The translations under genes and the position numbers were made by a program. 64,000 bases of DNA from Phragmites australis. Taxonomy: Eukaryota; Streptophyta; Magnoliopsida; Poales; Poaceae. Positions 1-10,430 of this stretch are shown piece after piece; the stretch's first letter is position 1, and the number at the start of each line of letters is the position of its first letter. The DNA lies in assembly GCF_958298935.1 (NCBI RefSeq), contig NC_084924.1, positions 2,418,001 to 2,482,000 of the forward strand, in the 5' to 3' direction. Under the pieces are notes generated by a model that saw only the letters and a list, made by a program, of their open reading frames with translations, did not search any database and was not told the origin of the DNA.

Positions 1-578
1 GGTCCAAATGTTCCTTGGAGGATAATAGCCTCATTGTTGGAGTTGATCAGTATTAGGCTCTCTGTCCTCTCTCTCCCTCCCTCCCTCTGCCCCACCCTTT
101 CCATCTCCATCCGCCTCTCCCGCCGCCGCCGCTCCCGCTCCCTCTCCCTCTCCCTTCTTTCTCTCTCCATGTCTCTCTCTGTATCGCTGTCAATGCCATC
201 CAAGCCCCTTATGTCATCGCGGATAGTTTGGAGCAGCCTAACAAGTGCCGACGAGCCCCTCCTTCGCCTCCTATCGGAATCTTCAAGCTCACGGTCTGAA
301 GCGTCGTCGTCGTCATCCTCCTCCTCATCGTTGTCATCATCAACAGTCTCCCTCCTGCCTCTTGATCGCCGCGACGAGCCCCCCAACATCCCAAGCAACA
401 GTGGAGTCAAAAGTGATAGGGAGCGATCAGACCTCATGTTTGCTGCTGGTTCAAAGCCTCCAGAGTTCATTTCTTCCACAAACCCGCCCTCACAGCTAGG
501 GCATTTCATCTCTGGCGAAGGATCGATCACTTCCTCGCAGCTGTGGCACCAATATCTAACTCCCTGACCTTCATCCAT
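1..578 (-). CDS. RING-type E3 ubiquitin ligase, N-terminal part (cut by window edge)
   Basis: Reading leftwards from the ATG at 578-576 there is one open frame of 192 codons that leaves the window without a stop. Residues 9-29 form a short zinc ribbon of the type at the N-terminus of plant RING1-like/RHC-type E3 ligases (Tyr-Trp before C11-x2-C14, then C26-x2-C29). An acidic stretch (Asp/Glu run near residues 76-90) follows, then a long Arg/Glu-rich charged region. The last visible residues (LILINSNNEAIILQGTFG) match the conserved block these ligases carry between ribbon and RING. The catalytic RING-H2 domain must lie beyond position 1. A second ATG does not occur until residue 24, so the first is chosen. 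By family, it would act as a soluble E3 attaching ubiquitin to unknown substrates. No frame break is seen. Confidence 0.82.
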   Translation of the reverse strand, partial: MDEGQGVRYWCHSCEEVIDPSPEMKCPSCEGGFVEEMNSGGFEPAANMRSDRSLSLLTPLLLGMLGGSSRRSRGRRETVDDDNDEEEDDDDDASDRELEDSDRRRRRGSSALVRLLQTIRDDIRGLDGIDSDTERDMERERRERERERERRRRERRMEMERVGQREGGRERTESLILINSNNEAIILQGTFG

Positions 579-1387
579 CTTGCGATCAACTCTTCTAACA
601 CTTCCTCTTTTCCCTCAGTATAGTATGTATCTTCCCAGTCTTAATTCACCCCTGAATATTTGTAGCACAGCAGGAACGAACCAAAGATCTACCAAGTCAA
701 GAAGATGTCTTCCTTCAGTGGCCTGATAAAGCTATCCTTGGCACCCTGAAACAAATTTCCCCATGGGCGTTTGTACTTAACTTTTACTAGGACGAAAAAA
801 TACGCACAAAGATCAGGGTACTAATAGATCTAACAAAGAAAGGCAAACCAGTTGCTAGTGTAATCCCCACTGAGCAAGCAAGAAAGGCAGGATGCTTCTA
901 GGAAACTTTCTACATGGGCATCTGCAACTAAAGCACATATTCCTTCATTCAGGAGCAAGAAACCTAGTCAAAAATCACACACACCAAGCAAACCCCAGTT
1001 CTTTCGGCCGCATCGAAACCGGGGGCCCTGCCGCTGGATCCAAGAAAGCTAAACCAGACCTACTGCACCAATACTACTCTAACACTATAGAATCTTGAGT
1101 CGAAACCAAATCAAAACCAGCAAGAACACGGGATCTACAAACCCATCTAAACCCGAGTGGTTCACAACGGGGAAAGAAAAGATACGGGGTCGGGTGAAAC
1201 AACAGCTCATAAATTTGAAATTCGAAAGGGAGAAGGCTGGAACAATTGCCTTGAAGCTGTGCGGTGCGGGATTTGGTTCAGGCCATGATTCCCCTGCGCT
1301 GCCCGTGTCGAGAAGCAGTTTGGACTTCGGAGCGGCGGCAGGGTGAAGGGAAAGGGGATAAGTTGTGCAGGGAAGAAACATCGCGGA
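579..1387 (-). promoter_or_regulatory. Leader and proximal upstream region of the RING ligase gene
   Basis: About 800 bases separate the ligase ATG from a LINE insertion. No conserved protein is visible in either strand; the longest open stretch (1085-1381, minus) has no recognisable domain. Several long T-rich tracts on the minus strand fit a 5' UTR containing an intron, which is common in this gene type, but no splice pair could be fixed. No convincing TATA box is seen. Confidence 0.4.
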
Positions 1388-1400
1388 AGGTCACACAGAT

Positions 1401-2412
1401 TATTTTTTTTAATAACCGGGATGCATTTCATAAAAGCATATACAATATTACATAGCTATCTTTACAAAGATACTCTGAGGATCAATAAAATTACAAATGG
1501 GTCCTTGCAAGGATCCCTCATCTCCTTCACCGCCAGCAATAGGAGGAGCCGCTCGACAGACCACCGTCCTAGGCCGGAGACCACGCCGAGCATGCAGCTT
1601 AAAGCCGATATCCTCCTCGATGAAGAAACTTCGCAGATTTTTATGCCCCAACGAGTAGCACACCGAACAAGTCGACATACTCTTTGACATGATGAACGCG
1701 CAGGCCCTGCATGACGGGCAGAGACCGCATCAACGTTGAAAAACAAATTGGACCCCAACCAGGTGCCACCTACCACTGGCAAACCGGAATTGGAGGCCCG
1801 CAACAGAAGACCGGTGCTGCCGATGAACCCATCGACAGCCCGGGAAGAGAAACCCCAAGACCAGGGGGACAAAAATCCTCCCAACCTGCTTGCAACCAGG
1901 TGGAGAAAGCTGGGACCAAAAGCATCCTCCCAAACACAAAGTCACCCAACATACAAACACCACCATCCAGTGCAGCGTCAGAAACTCACCAGAAGGTGTT
2001 AGCATGCAGTTCACCATGAAAGCCTCCACATTGGAGGATGAGGAACTGTGAGCTGGAGATGATCTCCCTCGATGAGCTCCAAACACCGCAAGGAGAGCCA
2101 TACTGAGTAGACCTTGTCGGGGGAGGAACCACCCACAGGAGAAGAGTCCGACGGGGAAGACAAAAACCATAACGGAAGCAAACAGCAAAAAGGTGGCTAA
2201 ATGAGCCCTAAATAACCTAGATCTACCTTACCGCTATACAAGGGAAGGGTCCCTCACCCTGCACGACACCAGCGGCGAGCCGGCCACGGAGGGGAGGGGC
2301 CGGATAGGCTCCGTGACGAGAGGCTTTGCGAGATTTTCTTTTCCTGTAGTGCGAGGCTATCCGCTCGAAGACTACGAGTCGGGACTCAAATCGTTTTTTT
2401 ACTAGGACCAGT
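1401..2412 (-). mobile_element. LINE-like non-LTR retroposon with perfect 13-bp TSD
   Basis: The 13-mer AGGTCACACAGAT occurs at 1388-1400 and again at 2413-2425, bracketing a 1,012-bp segment. Immediately inside the left copy is a T-rich run (TATTTTTTTTAATAA), which on the minus strand is the 3' poly(A) end expected of target-primed retrotransposition. The long TSD, A-tail and absence of terminal repeats identify a non-LTR element in minus orientation. Internal frames (for example 1462-1884 and 1730-2188, minus) show no clear reverse transcriptase, so it is a 5'-truncated or non-autonomous copy. The perfect TSD suggests a fairly recent insertion. It lies directly upstream of the ligase leader. 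Confidence 0.75.
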
Positions 2413-2425
2413 AGGTCACACAGAT

Positions 2426-3000
2426 AGTGCTGTTTAAACGGGCCTGTTCGGCTAGCCTGACACGCTCTAATAGATCCGATAAGGTTAACAGGCTGTGTTG
2501 GGCTGCCCACATACCGGAGGCATGACTCACGACATGGCCCGTCAGTCACTATGCTGTGCTGGGTTGGCCCAGGCACTGTTATGGCACGACTGGTCTAGTG
2601 GTCCTGCGGGCACGACGCGACGGTGGGGAGGATGGGGTGACTACGTGAAGGCGGAGCAGAGAGACCGAGGAACAGGGCAGCACGGCGGCGGGGTGGGGGT
2701 GGCGGTGCGAGGGTGAGGCGACCAAGCGACAGGGTGGGGAGGCTAGGGGCAGGGTAGAGCGGAGACGCGAGGGCGGGGGCGAGGAGGTCGGTGGGCCGAA
2801 TGGCAGCACGAGGGCAGGGTAACCGGGCAGTGGCATAGGCGCAAGGCGACACAGTGGCATGGTGGGGCAGGGTAGGCCAGGCCGTGCCGACCCGCCGTGC
2901 CGAGACATAAGCCCAGATATGGCTCGGCTAGCCGTGCTGTCAGTGTCGTGTCTTGGGCCAGCCTAATAGACACAACCATTTGGACAACACTAGATCACAG
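2426..3000. other. GC-rich intergenic segment, unclassified
   Basis: Strongly GC-rich and full of GGCCCA/GGCACG-type words on both strands, like the low-complexity GC repeats often found in grass intergenic DNA. Frames here (for example 2579-2908, minus) are compositional artefacts with no domain. No gene is supported. Confidence 0.4.
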
Positions 3001-4575
3001 ATTCGTAAGCTGAGTTTGTTCGGGACTAATTTGGTGGAATTATTATATATTGATCCTATTAAAACAAATATTTTATAAAATTACCCTTACAAAAAAAAAT
3101 TCAAAAATAAATCATCTTCTATGGTGCCATAATATTTGGCACCATGTTTAAATAGTGCAGCACTATAATAGCTGCAATCGTATCAGTTATTATAATAACA
3201 TCTATCACGACGATGTGCTATTTAACAACATCTTCATTAGCCATGGTGCTATAAAAATGATTATTTTTTACATTGTTTCACTATAGTTTCATGCGTAGGA
3301 ACAGTTTTTGAAAAATGCCACTAGTATTATAGGCTATGGGGTATGTTTGGCTTCCAATTGATGTTAGATTTACTTTTTAATTTTTTTTAAAACATATTCT
3401 ACTAATAGATATTTGCCAAAATAATTTTTGAAAATAAATTCTTGTTACACGGTTTCATGATATTTGATATCGTGGTTAAATATCACAGTGCCGTAATATT
3501 TGGTATCGTGCTATCAATCTTCTATTTTGAACTTGAAAGCCGTACTATTTAACCACGACGTTAAATATTTTGGCGTAGTAAAAATGGTATATTTTTTACA
3601 TTGTTTTCATCCATGCATAAAAAACTAAAAAGATCAAATTCTAAAAATTCCACCAATTAAAGTTTACGTGAATCACATGAGCCGAGCAGCTAGAAAGTCT
3701 CACACGAGTTGGCTTTTTACGTACGAAGAGGAGTCTGGCACATGAGTTGCTGCTTCGTGCTTTCTCGTAATAATTTATGTAAACCCATAAATAATTTAAC
3801 GCGCGCAGCGAAGTATATATAGTGTAAATTTGCACATAACGTGAGAATTGTTTCTATATTTTGTTATAATTGAATTGATTGTTGTGAAAATTTCTACGTT
3901 CTAAGCAGACAACAAAGCAGCAATTACTTACATTTTATTGTGATTCAATTCTTAGCTTTTCCTAGGATAAGTAAAAATATTGCCAAAAATTATGCATATT
4001 ATTATCCAAAAGAAATATAACTAATATTATCCACAAACAATACTCCATATTATGCTTAATTATGCTACACCTTGCAAAATCTTTAAATATTTTTTAATGT
4101 ATAGTCATTGCGGATGGGTAACCGATGCTGGATATGGCTATTAAAAATAGGTAAGATATAGTTTGGCTAGTGGCATTCATGGAAATGGAATCACAAACAC
4201 ATATAGGTATTCAGTGGGCATGGCACCTTGACGCGTGTGCGCCACGTGGCTGCAGACAACGAAAAGCATCCGGTGTACGGGGACACGTCATCGTCTACCG
4301 AATTGAATATGGAGAGTTGTTTAGCTGCGTCGGTGGTGGCCAAAGGTCGGTGATTGGTGCAGAGATTAAATATCATTAGGCCTATGCTTAGCCTTATCTG
4401 TCCTCCATGGTGCGTTCGTTTCTTTGAATAAAGTTCTATAGAGATAAATAGTATAAATAAATTGAAGAAAATAGGTTAGGTGAAGTTATTAAAAAGAAAA
4501 ATATTTATTTAAATGTATATGTCTGTATAAGTTAAATTGATTTTTTTAGTTGACTGAATATGAGATAGAGTGAGC
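3001..4575. other. AT-rich intergenic DNA with short palindromes
   Basis: No coding potential. It contains several imperfect palindromes using the words TGGTGCCA and GATATCGTG (about 3120-3600) and otherwise AT-rich sequence up to the target site of element 1. It may be the remains of small foldback transposons, but no TIR/TSD pair could be fixed. Confidence 0.35.
3121..3145. repeat. Perfect 9-bp inverted repeat
   Basis: ATGGTGCCA (3121-3129) and TGGCACCAT (3137-3145) are exact reverse complements separated by 7 bases. Variants of the same word recur downstream (about 3240 and 3480-3560), pointing to a decayed palindromic repeat. Confidence 0.6.
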
Positions 4576-4580
4576 AGGTG

Positions 4581-6074
4581 TGTTGGAGGGTGAACTCCTA
4601 TCGCAGGGATCCCGAGAGACCCCCTTTTAGAGATTCGGCCGGGGGGATGATCATGAACGAGCTTGTTTTGAGAAATAAGCGGGAAACGGAAATAAATGCA
4701 GTGGCTGGTGGGAGATGATCGTCCTAGTGCGAGAAAGATGGGTGCACCGGGGTTTAGACAGGTTCGGGCCGCACGGGGGCGTAACACCCTACTCCTGTGT
4801 GAGTGTTATATCTGTCCTTGAAGGGAATTCTTCAAGGATGTATCTGGTTACAAGAGAGAGCCACTTACTGAGAGCTTGAGGCTCTCGTGTTCTAGCTTGG
4901 CTTGAGCTGGTTCGAGCGTCTGCGTCCTCTTTTTTTTCCTTCTTCCGGTCTCTTCCTTTACGTGTTCTCCATCCTTTCCTTTTATAGGCGCGCCGACCTC
5001 GACATATCCTGAATGGGAAAGAGGGGGTGCCAGTGCCAAGGTGCCACGGAGAAATGCGTCATCATTCCGTCTTGGCGAAGTGACAGGGGCGGTGGAAAAA
5101 TGCGGCGCGCATCCGACCACCCGCCACTGTGGATTCCCTCGGGCGCCATTAAGGGGGCCCACCGGGCAGCCTCAGAGGTGCCCGGTGCGCCCACCCTGTC
5201 TTGTTCTTCTGCCAGGGCAGGGTGGCAGGCGGAGCGCTTCGATTCTGGCAACGTTATCCCGAGTCACCCGGATGAAACGGGACGGGACCCGTGCATTTAA
5301 TGGACCCACGCCCCCCTGCCAGTGTATGGCAGGGTCTGACACTGGGGCGTGGGCAGCTGAGAATGTCAGGCCGCGCGTGCCTATTAAATGCGGCATTGGG
5401 CCTTTGACTGGCTGACACCCCGACGATGGGACCCTTCGGGTCATCGGACGATCTTGCGTGAACCTTCGGGGAACCGAGTCCTCGGGGGCTGCCACGTGCA
5501 GCCCCGAGCACTCTCTCCCGAGCACTTGGGTGAGACCTTCGAGGAACCGAGTCCTCGGGGGCTGCCACGTGCAGCCCCGAGCACTCTCTCCCGAGCACTT
5601 GGGTGAGGCCTTCGGGGAACCGAGTCCTCGGGGGCTGCCACGTGCAGCCCCGAGCACTCTCTCCCGAGCACCTGGGTGAGGCCTTCGGGGAACCGAGTCC
5701 TCGGGGGCTGCCACGTGCAGCCCCGAGCACTCTCTCCCGAGCACTTGGGTGAGACATTCGGGGAACCGAGTCCTCGGGGGCTGCCACGTGCAGCCCCGAG
5801 CACTCTCTCCCGAGCACTTGGGTGAGACCTTCGGGGAACCGAGTCCTCGGGGGCTGCCACGTGCAGCCCCGAGCACTCTCTCCCGAGCACTTCCTTCCCG
5901 ATATTTGGGCTCTGCGGATCATCGGGGAACTGGGGTGCTCGGGGACCAGAGGCGGTGGCCCCGAGCACCTTCTCCCGGGACTTAGCTTCTTCTTATCTTG
6001 CAGGGTGATGACATGTGGCGGATGGCCTGCCTGGTCTCGGGACTTAGGGACCCCTGGTTCCGAATACACCGACA
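4581..6074 (-). repeat. 3' LTR of element 1 (1,494 bp)
   Basis: Begins TGTTGGAGGG (the partner LTR has TGTCGG) and ends ACCGACA at 6074; it carries six copies of a 73-bp repeat that the 5' LTR lacks. A 22-bp palindrome at 4816-4837 (CCTTGAAG, 6 bases, CTTCAAGG) lies in the transcribed part of the LTR. An 8-bp duplication present in the 5' LTR (GATGTCAG near 18313) is single here. Confidence 0.95.
5457..5892. repeat. 73-bp tandem repeat array, 6 copies, each with a G-box
   Basis: The anchor CGAGTCCTCGGGGGCTGCC recurs at about 5473, 5546, 5619, 5693, 5766 and 5839, a period of 73 bp. Each unit holds a near-perfect stem (CTCGGGGGCTGC against GCAGCCCCGAG) whose loop is ACGT, making CACGTG, the G-box bound by plant bZIP and bHLH factors. 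All six G-boxes are intact here. The array lies in U3 upstream of the LTR TATA box. Confidence 0.9.
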
Positions 6075-6091
6075 GCAGCCCCCGGGCCCGT
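6075..6091 (-). other. Polypurine tract of element 1
   Basis: Immediately upstream (in coding sense) of the 3' LTR, the minus strand reads GGGCCCGGGGGCTGC, a G-rich block matching the equivalent site of element 2 (60251-60267). Its position against the LTR boundary is what marks it as the plus-strand primer. Confidence 0.6.
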
Positions 6092-6429
6092 TGGTAGGTG
6101 ACGGGACGGAGACTGCGAATGGGTCCTTCGTCGCGGCCGAGGCCGAGGCTGGTGCAGACGCCATGTGGCAAGCTTTCGAGAGGTGGCCCTTGCGGACCCA
6201 GACCTCAAGTATGCCCCAATGGGAAAATGAGTGGACGCGTGTCCACACAACTTTCGAAGGGTATGATGACCATACGGGCGGCACGCGCGGTCGCCGCGCA
6301 GATCGAGAAAAATACGCCTGGCAGCCGCTGACATTGCGCGATCGGCGGTAGATTCGCCTGGCAGTTGCGTCAATCGAGGCGACGCTTCGCCGAGCGAACT
6401 GTTTGGGCGGCAGTTTTTGAACTTTGAAA

Positions 6430-6438
6430 TATATAAAA
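6430..6438 (+). promoter_or_regulatory. TATA box of the antisense gene of element 1
   Basis: TATATAAAA followed by GGGGG lies 153 bases upstream of the ATG at 6591. The same motif stands in the same place in element 2 (59927-59933, minus). A plus-strand transcript would start near 6465 with a leader of about 125 bases. Confidence 0.65.
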
Positions 6439-6590
6439 GGGGGAATGGATCGGTCCGGTCCCCTCTTTACGCTCTCTCGCACTTGTGCTCCTGCCTTCTT
6501 TGTGCTCCGAAGCCCTTAGGAAATTCTCAGGCGACCGGAGTATTCTTCCTTCTCTCTCTCCACCACCAAAACACCTTCCATCTTGTCGAG

Positions 6591-9500
6591 ATGACGAGGG
6601 TTGGAGGAGGACGCCGGGACAAGGCTTCGGACAGCATCTTGCCGGAGTCTCGTCTGAGGAACGAGGAGGCGGCGGACAAGATTAGGAAGCTGCTGGTGCC
6701 GGAGGGGCAGGAAGGTGCTGTGGTGGTGAGGCCGGTGACTCTGACGCCGGCGATGACCGTCCCTGGGAGGATCATCCTCTTCACTTCCTTTGTGGCGGCG
6801 GGGTTGGTGCCGCCGTTCTCCGCCTTCTTCCTGCAAGTGCTGGAGACGTACGGCATTCAACTGGTGCACCTAAGCCCCAACTCTGTGGTGGTGTTAGCGG
6901 TCTTCGCGCATCTCTGCGAAATGTTCGTGGGGGTGATGCCGTCGACGACGCTGCTTCATCATTTCTTCGTCCTTCGGCCGGTGGGGAAGAAGAGGGGGCA
7001 CTCCACGGCGGACGTCGCGGGGTGCTGCAACCTCCGGCTCCGGGACGACCTGGGGGATCATTACATTCCCCAGGTGCTGCGCAGCAAGTGGGAGGAGTGG
7101 CGACGGGACTGGTTCTTCGTCGATGTCGACCCCCATGAGCGCCTCGAGCTGCCGGAGGCGGCGGCGGAACCTCGGCGATCGACGTGGGAGGCGCCGCCAC
7201 CAGAAGATACGAGACTGAAGCCGGTGCTGGAGCGCATCCTGGAGCTGCGCGAGTGCGGGCTGACCTCCGTCATGGTGGTTGTGGACTTCCTGCGCCGTTG
7301 GCTGGCGCCTTTGCGAGAACGGGCCCGGCCGAGCTGGTTCTACACCGGGCCGGAGGACATCACCAGGACCCAGATCGGCGCGAGCTGGGATCTGGGGCAG
7401 GCGGAGCTGCGGGGGATGACACGGGTGATCACCGGAACGGAGGACATGAGCCGGACGGAGCTCCCGTGGCCGGAGATGGCGTTCTGCGCTAACCCCAACC
7501 GGGTGGCCATTATAGCGGGGCTGCCGGAGTTCGATGCCCAGGGGCCTGTGGACCGACCACGAAGCCGGAGTCCCGAGGCCTCCGAACTCCCCGGGCTGGA
7601 AGAGCTACTTGGCGAGGAGGTCTCTGGCAGCTCGGCACGGGCTGGTGAAGGGGTCGCTGCAGGCAGCAGCCGCCGTGCCGAGGAGGAGGTCGCGACTGAA
7701 GTCGTCGAGGAGGTGGCGCCGGGAGATCGGGGAAAACGTCCCCGGGCCCTGATCCTGGTGCCGGACTCTCCGCCGTCGCCGACGGCAGCGGCGGCATTTC
7801 CGGTGCTGGAGCCGCGCCTGGTGTGGATGGGGCCTGCACCGGCGCCTGCGGCCCGCAGGGCGGAAACCGAGACTCGTGCGGCGGCACCCGAGGCCCACGC
7901 AGCGGTTCAGCCAAGCCCCCAGCGGAAGAGGCGGCGGGAGGAGTCCGGACCGACGGCGCCGGACCCGGACATCAGGCTTCCAGCGGCCAAATGGCGGTAT
8001 CGGTGAGTCTTCTTTCTTGCTTTTCCATGGGCATTTCTGGCCCGAACTAAGTTTTGACAATTTTCATTTGTCTCCCGTAGGCCGGCCGCAGGCGCTGCTG
8101 CGACGGAGAGAGAACAGACGCCAGGACCAGAGCCGAGCCCGCCTGCTGTTCCGACGGAGGCGGGCACCAGAACGGCGGAGGCGCCAACCGTCGTGGCGGC
8201 CAGCGGAAGAGAGACGGAGGCGGCGGCCGAGAGGAGGACGGAGCAAACGTCCGGATCCTTGGCGCCGGCGGAACCTACCCCGGGCGCGGAAAGCCCGGGG
8301 CGGATGATGGTGGAGGCGGACGCTTTGCCGGGGCCGGCGGACAGGGCGGCCGATGCTGAAATGCGGCCGCCGTCCGAGTCTTCGGCGCCGGCGGAGCCTA
8401 CCTCGGGCAGGCAGAGCCCGGGGCGGATGGCAGCGCAGGGCCCTGCAGAGAGCTCGGCCCCCCTGGAGGCACTCTGCGGAGAAGCCTGGGCCCCACCGGC
8501 GCCCGGCCAGCCCGCCGACCCTTTCCTGGCCGCTATTGAAGGCGTCAAAGTAGCGGTCGGGCGGCTGGGCGCAGTGGTGGACGCCAAGGAGGGGGAGCTC
8601 GAGGCCGAGCATGCCCGCCTAGCATTGGAGAAGGCGCAGCTGGCGGGCGCTCAGGAGGAGGCCCGTGCGGCAGCCGCGCGGGAGCAGAAGCTCCTAGAAG
8701 ATATCTGCGCGAAAGTCGCGCGGGAACAGGAAGTTTTGAAGACCGCGCGGGCAGAAGCCGCGCGGGAGCGAGAAGACGCCGCCCACCTGGCTGAGGCGTC
8801 GAGGCAGCAAGCTGCCGATGCCCTTGCCAAGATGGGGCAGGCGCAGGAGAGGGAGGTGGCAATCGCAGCCCGGGAGCAGGCTGCGGAGGAGCGGCAAGCC
8901 AAGCTGACCCGCCGGGAGGGCGCGGCCGAGAAGACGTGCGCTGACCTCCAGCGCAGGGAAGACGACCTTCGGAAGATCAGGGAGGAGATCCACCGTTGGG
9001 AGGAGGTCGTTTCCTTGCGGGAGGTGGACAATGAGGTGTCGGCGTCGGATCTCGACGCCCGGGAGACTTCGGTGGCTCAGAAGGAGGACGCGCTGGCCCG
9101 GCGGGAGGGCGAGCTGAGTCGCCGAGAAGGCGAACTGAGTCGTCGAGAAGGCGAGGCTGACGCGGCGGCGGCGGCCATGGCGACCAAGGTGGAGCAGAAC
9201 GCGAAGCACGAGGCGGAACTGACCGCCCGTGAACGTGCTTTATCTGAGATGGTGGCCAAGGCGAAGCAGGCTGCCGCCCCCGCAGCATTTGGCGGTTCTT
9301 CCGGTCCGGTCGGGGACCAGGGACTTGAGGCACAGCTGCGGGCCGCCAAGGAGAAGCTCGAGACCGCCTTTGTCTCGCAGGTCAACCTCGAGCATATGCT
9401 GGAAGACGTACTCCGGCGGATGCGGCGAGCCGTAGAGAAGGGTGGTCTCAGACGGCTTGTTGGAGGTGAGAAGGGCGACGGCCCCGCACGACAAGTGTTG

Positions 9501-9809
9501 GGGCTGCAGCAGGTCTGCGAGCGCCTCGAGGCCCTGCCTTGGGCAGTCCAAGAACTTGCCGCCCGGGAGGGACGTGGCTTGGCACATGCAGTGGCCGAGC
9601 ACGTCCTGGCCTGCTACCGAAGTAGGGGCCCGAACTTCCCGCTAGAGCCGGCGCGGGAGGGAGTGGTCGAGGCTGAGGGAGAGGCCGCCCGGGTAGCGGT
9701 CCGGAGTACCGCCGCCATGGTGGCGGCCTGCTTTAGGCGAGAGGTGCCGCCGCCGCCAGCCCCCGGGGACGACTCAGAGGATTCAGCCGACGCCTCTGCT
9801 GCCGACTAG
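6591..9809 (+). CDS. Antisense spliced gene of element 1: PF04195-like plus coiled-coil protein
   Basis: Opposite strand to gag-pol. Exon 1 is 6591-8002, intron 8003-8080 (GTGAGT to CCCGTAG), exon 2 8081-9809; the frame continues across the splice (CG joined to G) giving 1,046 codons without a stop. An upstream in-frame ATG at 6417 lies before the TATA box and is disregarded. Residues about 58-180 match the plant family of putative gypsy-type transposon proteins (PF04195, Transposase_28): motifs LETYGIQLVHLSPNS, FAHLCEMFVG and SKWEEWRRDWFFV. Residues about 190-620 are Pro/Ala/Glu-rich and probably disordered; about 623-868 form a long coiled coil with SRREGEL heptad-like repeats, and a second helical part follows. 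Function is unknown. The homologue in element 2 is also intact. Splicing is inferred, not demonstrated. Confidence 0.8.
8003..8080 (+). other. Predicted 78-bp intron in the antisense gene
   Basis: Donor GTGAGTCTTC and acceptor TGTCTCCCGTAG flank an AT-richer stretch inside very GC-rich coding DNA. Without splicing, the frame stops at the TGA inside the donor. The equivalent intron in element 2 (58279-58357) is 79 bp with the same borders, so the site is conserved although the intron body has diverged. Confidence 0.75.
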
Positions 9810-10249
9810 ATCTTTTGTAGTCTTTTTTCTTTTGTTATCTTGATGAATGTAGATGTAGGAGTGAACTCTTAGAAAATGCCTTGTATCTATCCTGTGAATA
9901 TTAATGGCAATTTTTTCTTGAGCTCGCAACTCCAGTTTCTCTGAGTGTATGATGCTTCTTCTGGTGTTTTGCCCGGAAGTCCCGGGGAGTACTCAGTCGG
10001 GCCGTTCCTGGCCTTCCCGTCCCCGAGGATAAAGTGGTCCTGATCGCTGTTGATGGCGCAGTCGGCCTTCGAGCTCTCGCGAGTCCGTATTTGCCTAAGT
10101 TAAGAAACACAGACACAGACTCCCTTGCCCGGGAGATAGATCGATCCCGCTCGGAACACGCCATACCTAGTGAACACTTTTTCACCTTGCGACTACTCAG
10201 TTAGCAGAAGGGAGATACGTGTGGGCGAGAATGTGACCAAGAGTCCTCG

Positions 10250-10430
10250 TGGTCCGGTGGTGCCCGGGCTTAAAACGGGCCGGACCGAGTACTGACAGCC
10301 CGCCCCCGAGGCCTGAGCTCCGGACTACCCGAGTAGCTCGAGCGATAGGATTACCCAGGGTACCCGAGGACTCGGTAGTGCTCGGGGTCCTTAAAAGCGG
10401 ACCGAACACCACGACCACCACGAAGGGCTT
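10250..10430. repeat. Internal direct repeat, copy A (element 1)
   Basis: About 165 bp homologous to 11010-11180: both carry GAGCTCCGGACTAC, then a CTCGAGCGAT-GGATTACCCAG block and a CTCGGTAGTGC block in the same order. Equivalent pairs occur in element 2 (about 55200-55360 and 55960-56130). Confidence 0.7.

Noticed and set aside
34..567. 177-codon plus-strand frame rich in Ser/Leu
   Set aside because: It is the antisense of the Arg/Glu-rich and acidic parts of the RING ligase on the minus strand; that strand carries the zinc-ribbon motif and a continuous gene.
1462..2188. Possible reverse transcriptase or host gene in the LINE-like element
   Set aside because: No RT or endonuclease motif could be recognised in the minus-strand frames, so no CDS is claimed.
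2579..2979. Pro/Arg-rich frames in the GC-rich segment
   Set aside because: Compositional; no domain, no splice or start context, no homologous copy elsewhere in the window.
5172..6171. Long overlapping frames across the LTR repeat arrays (similar ones at 44265-45115, 47094-48096 and 60171-60846)
   Set aside because: They follow from the 73-bp period, GC-rich sequence and lack of stops in the unit. They change with repeat copy number and have no domain.
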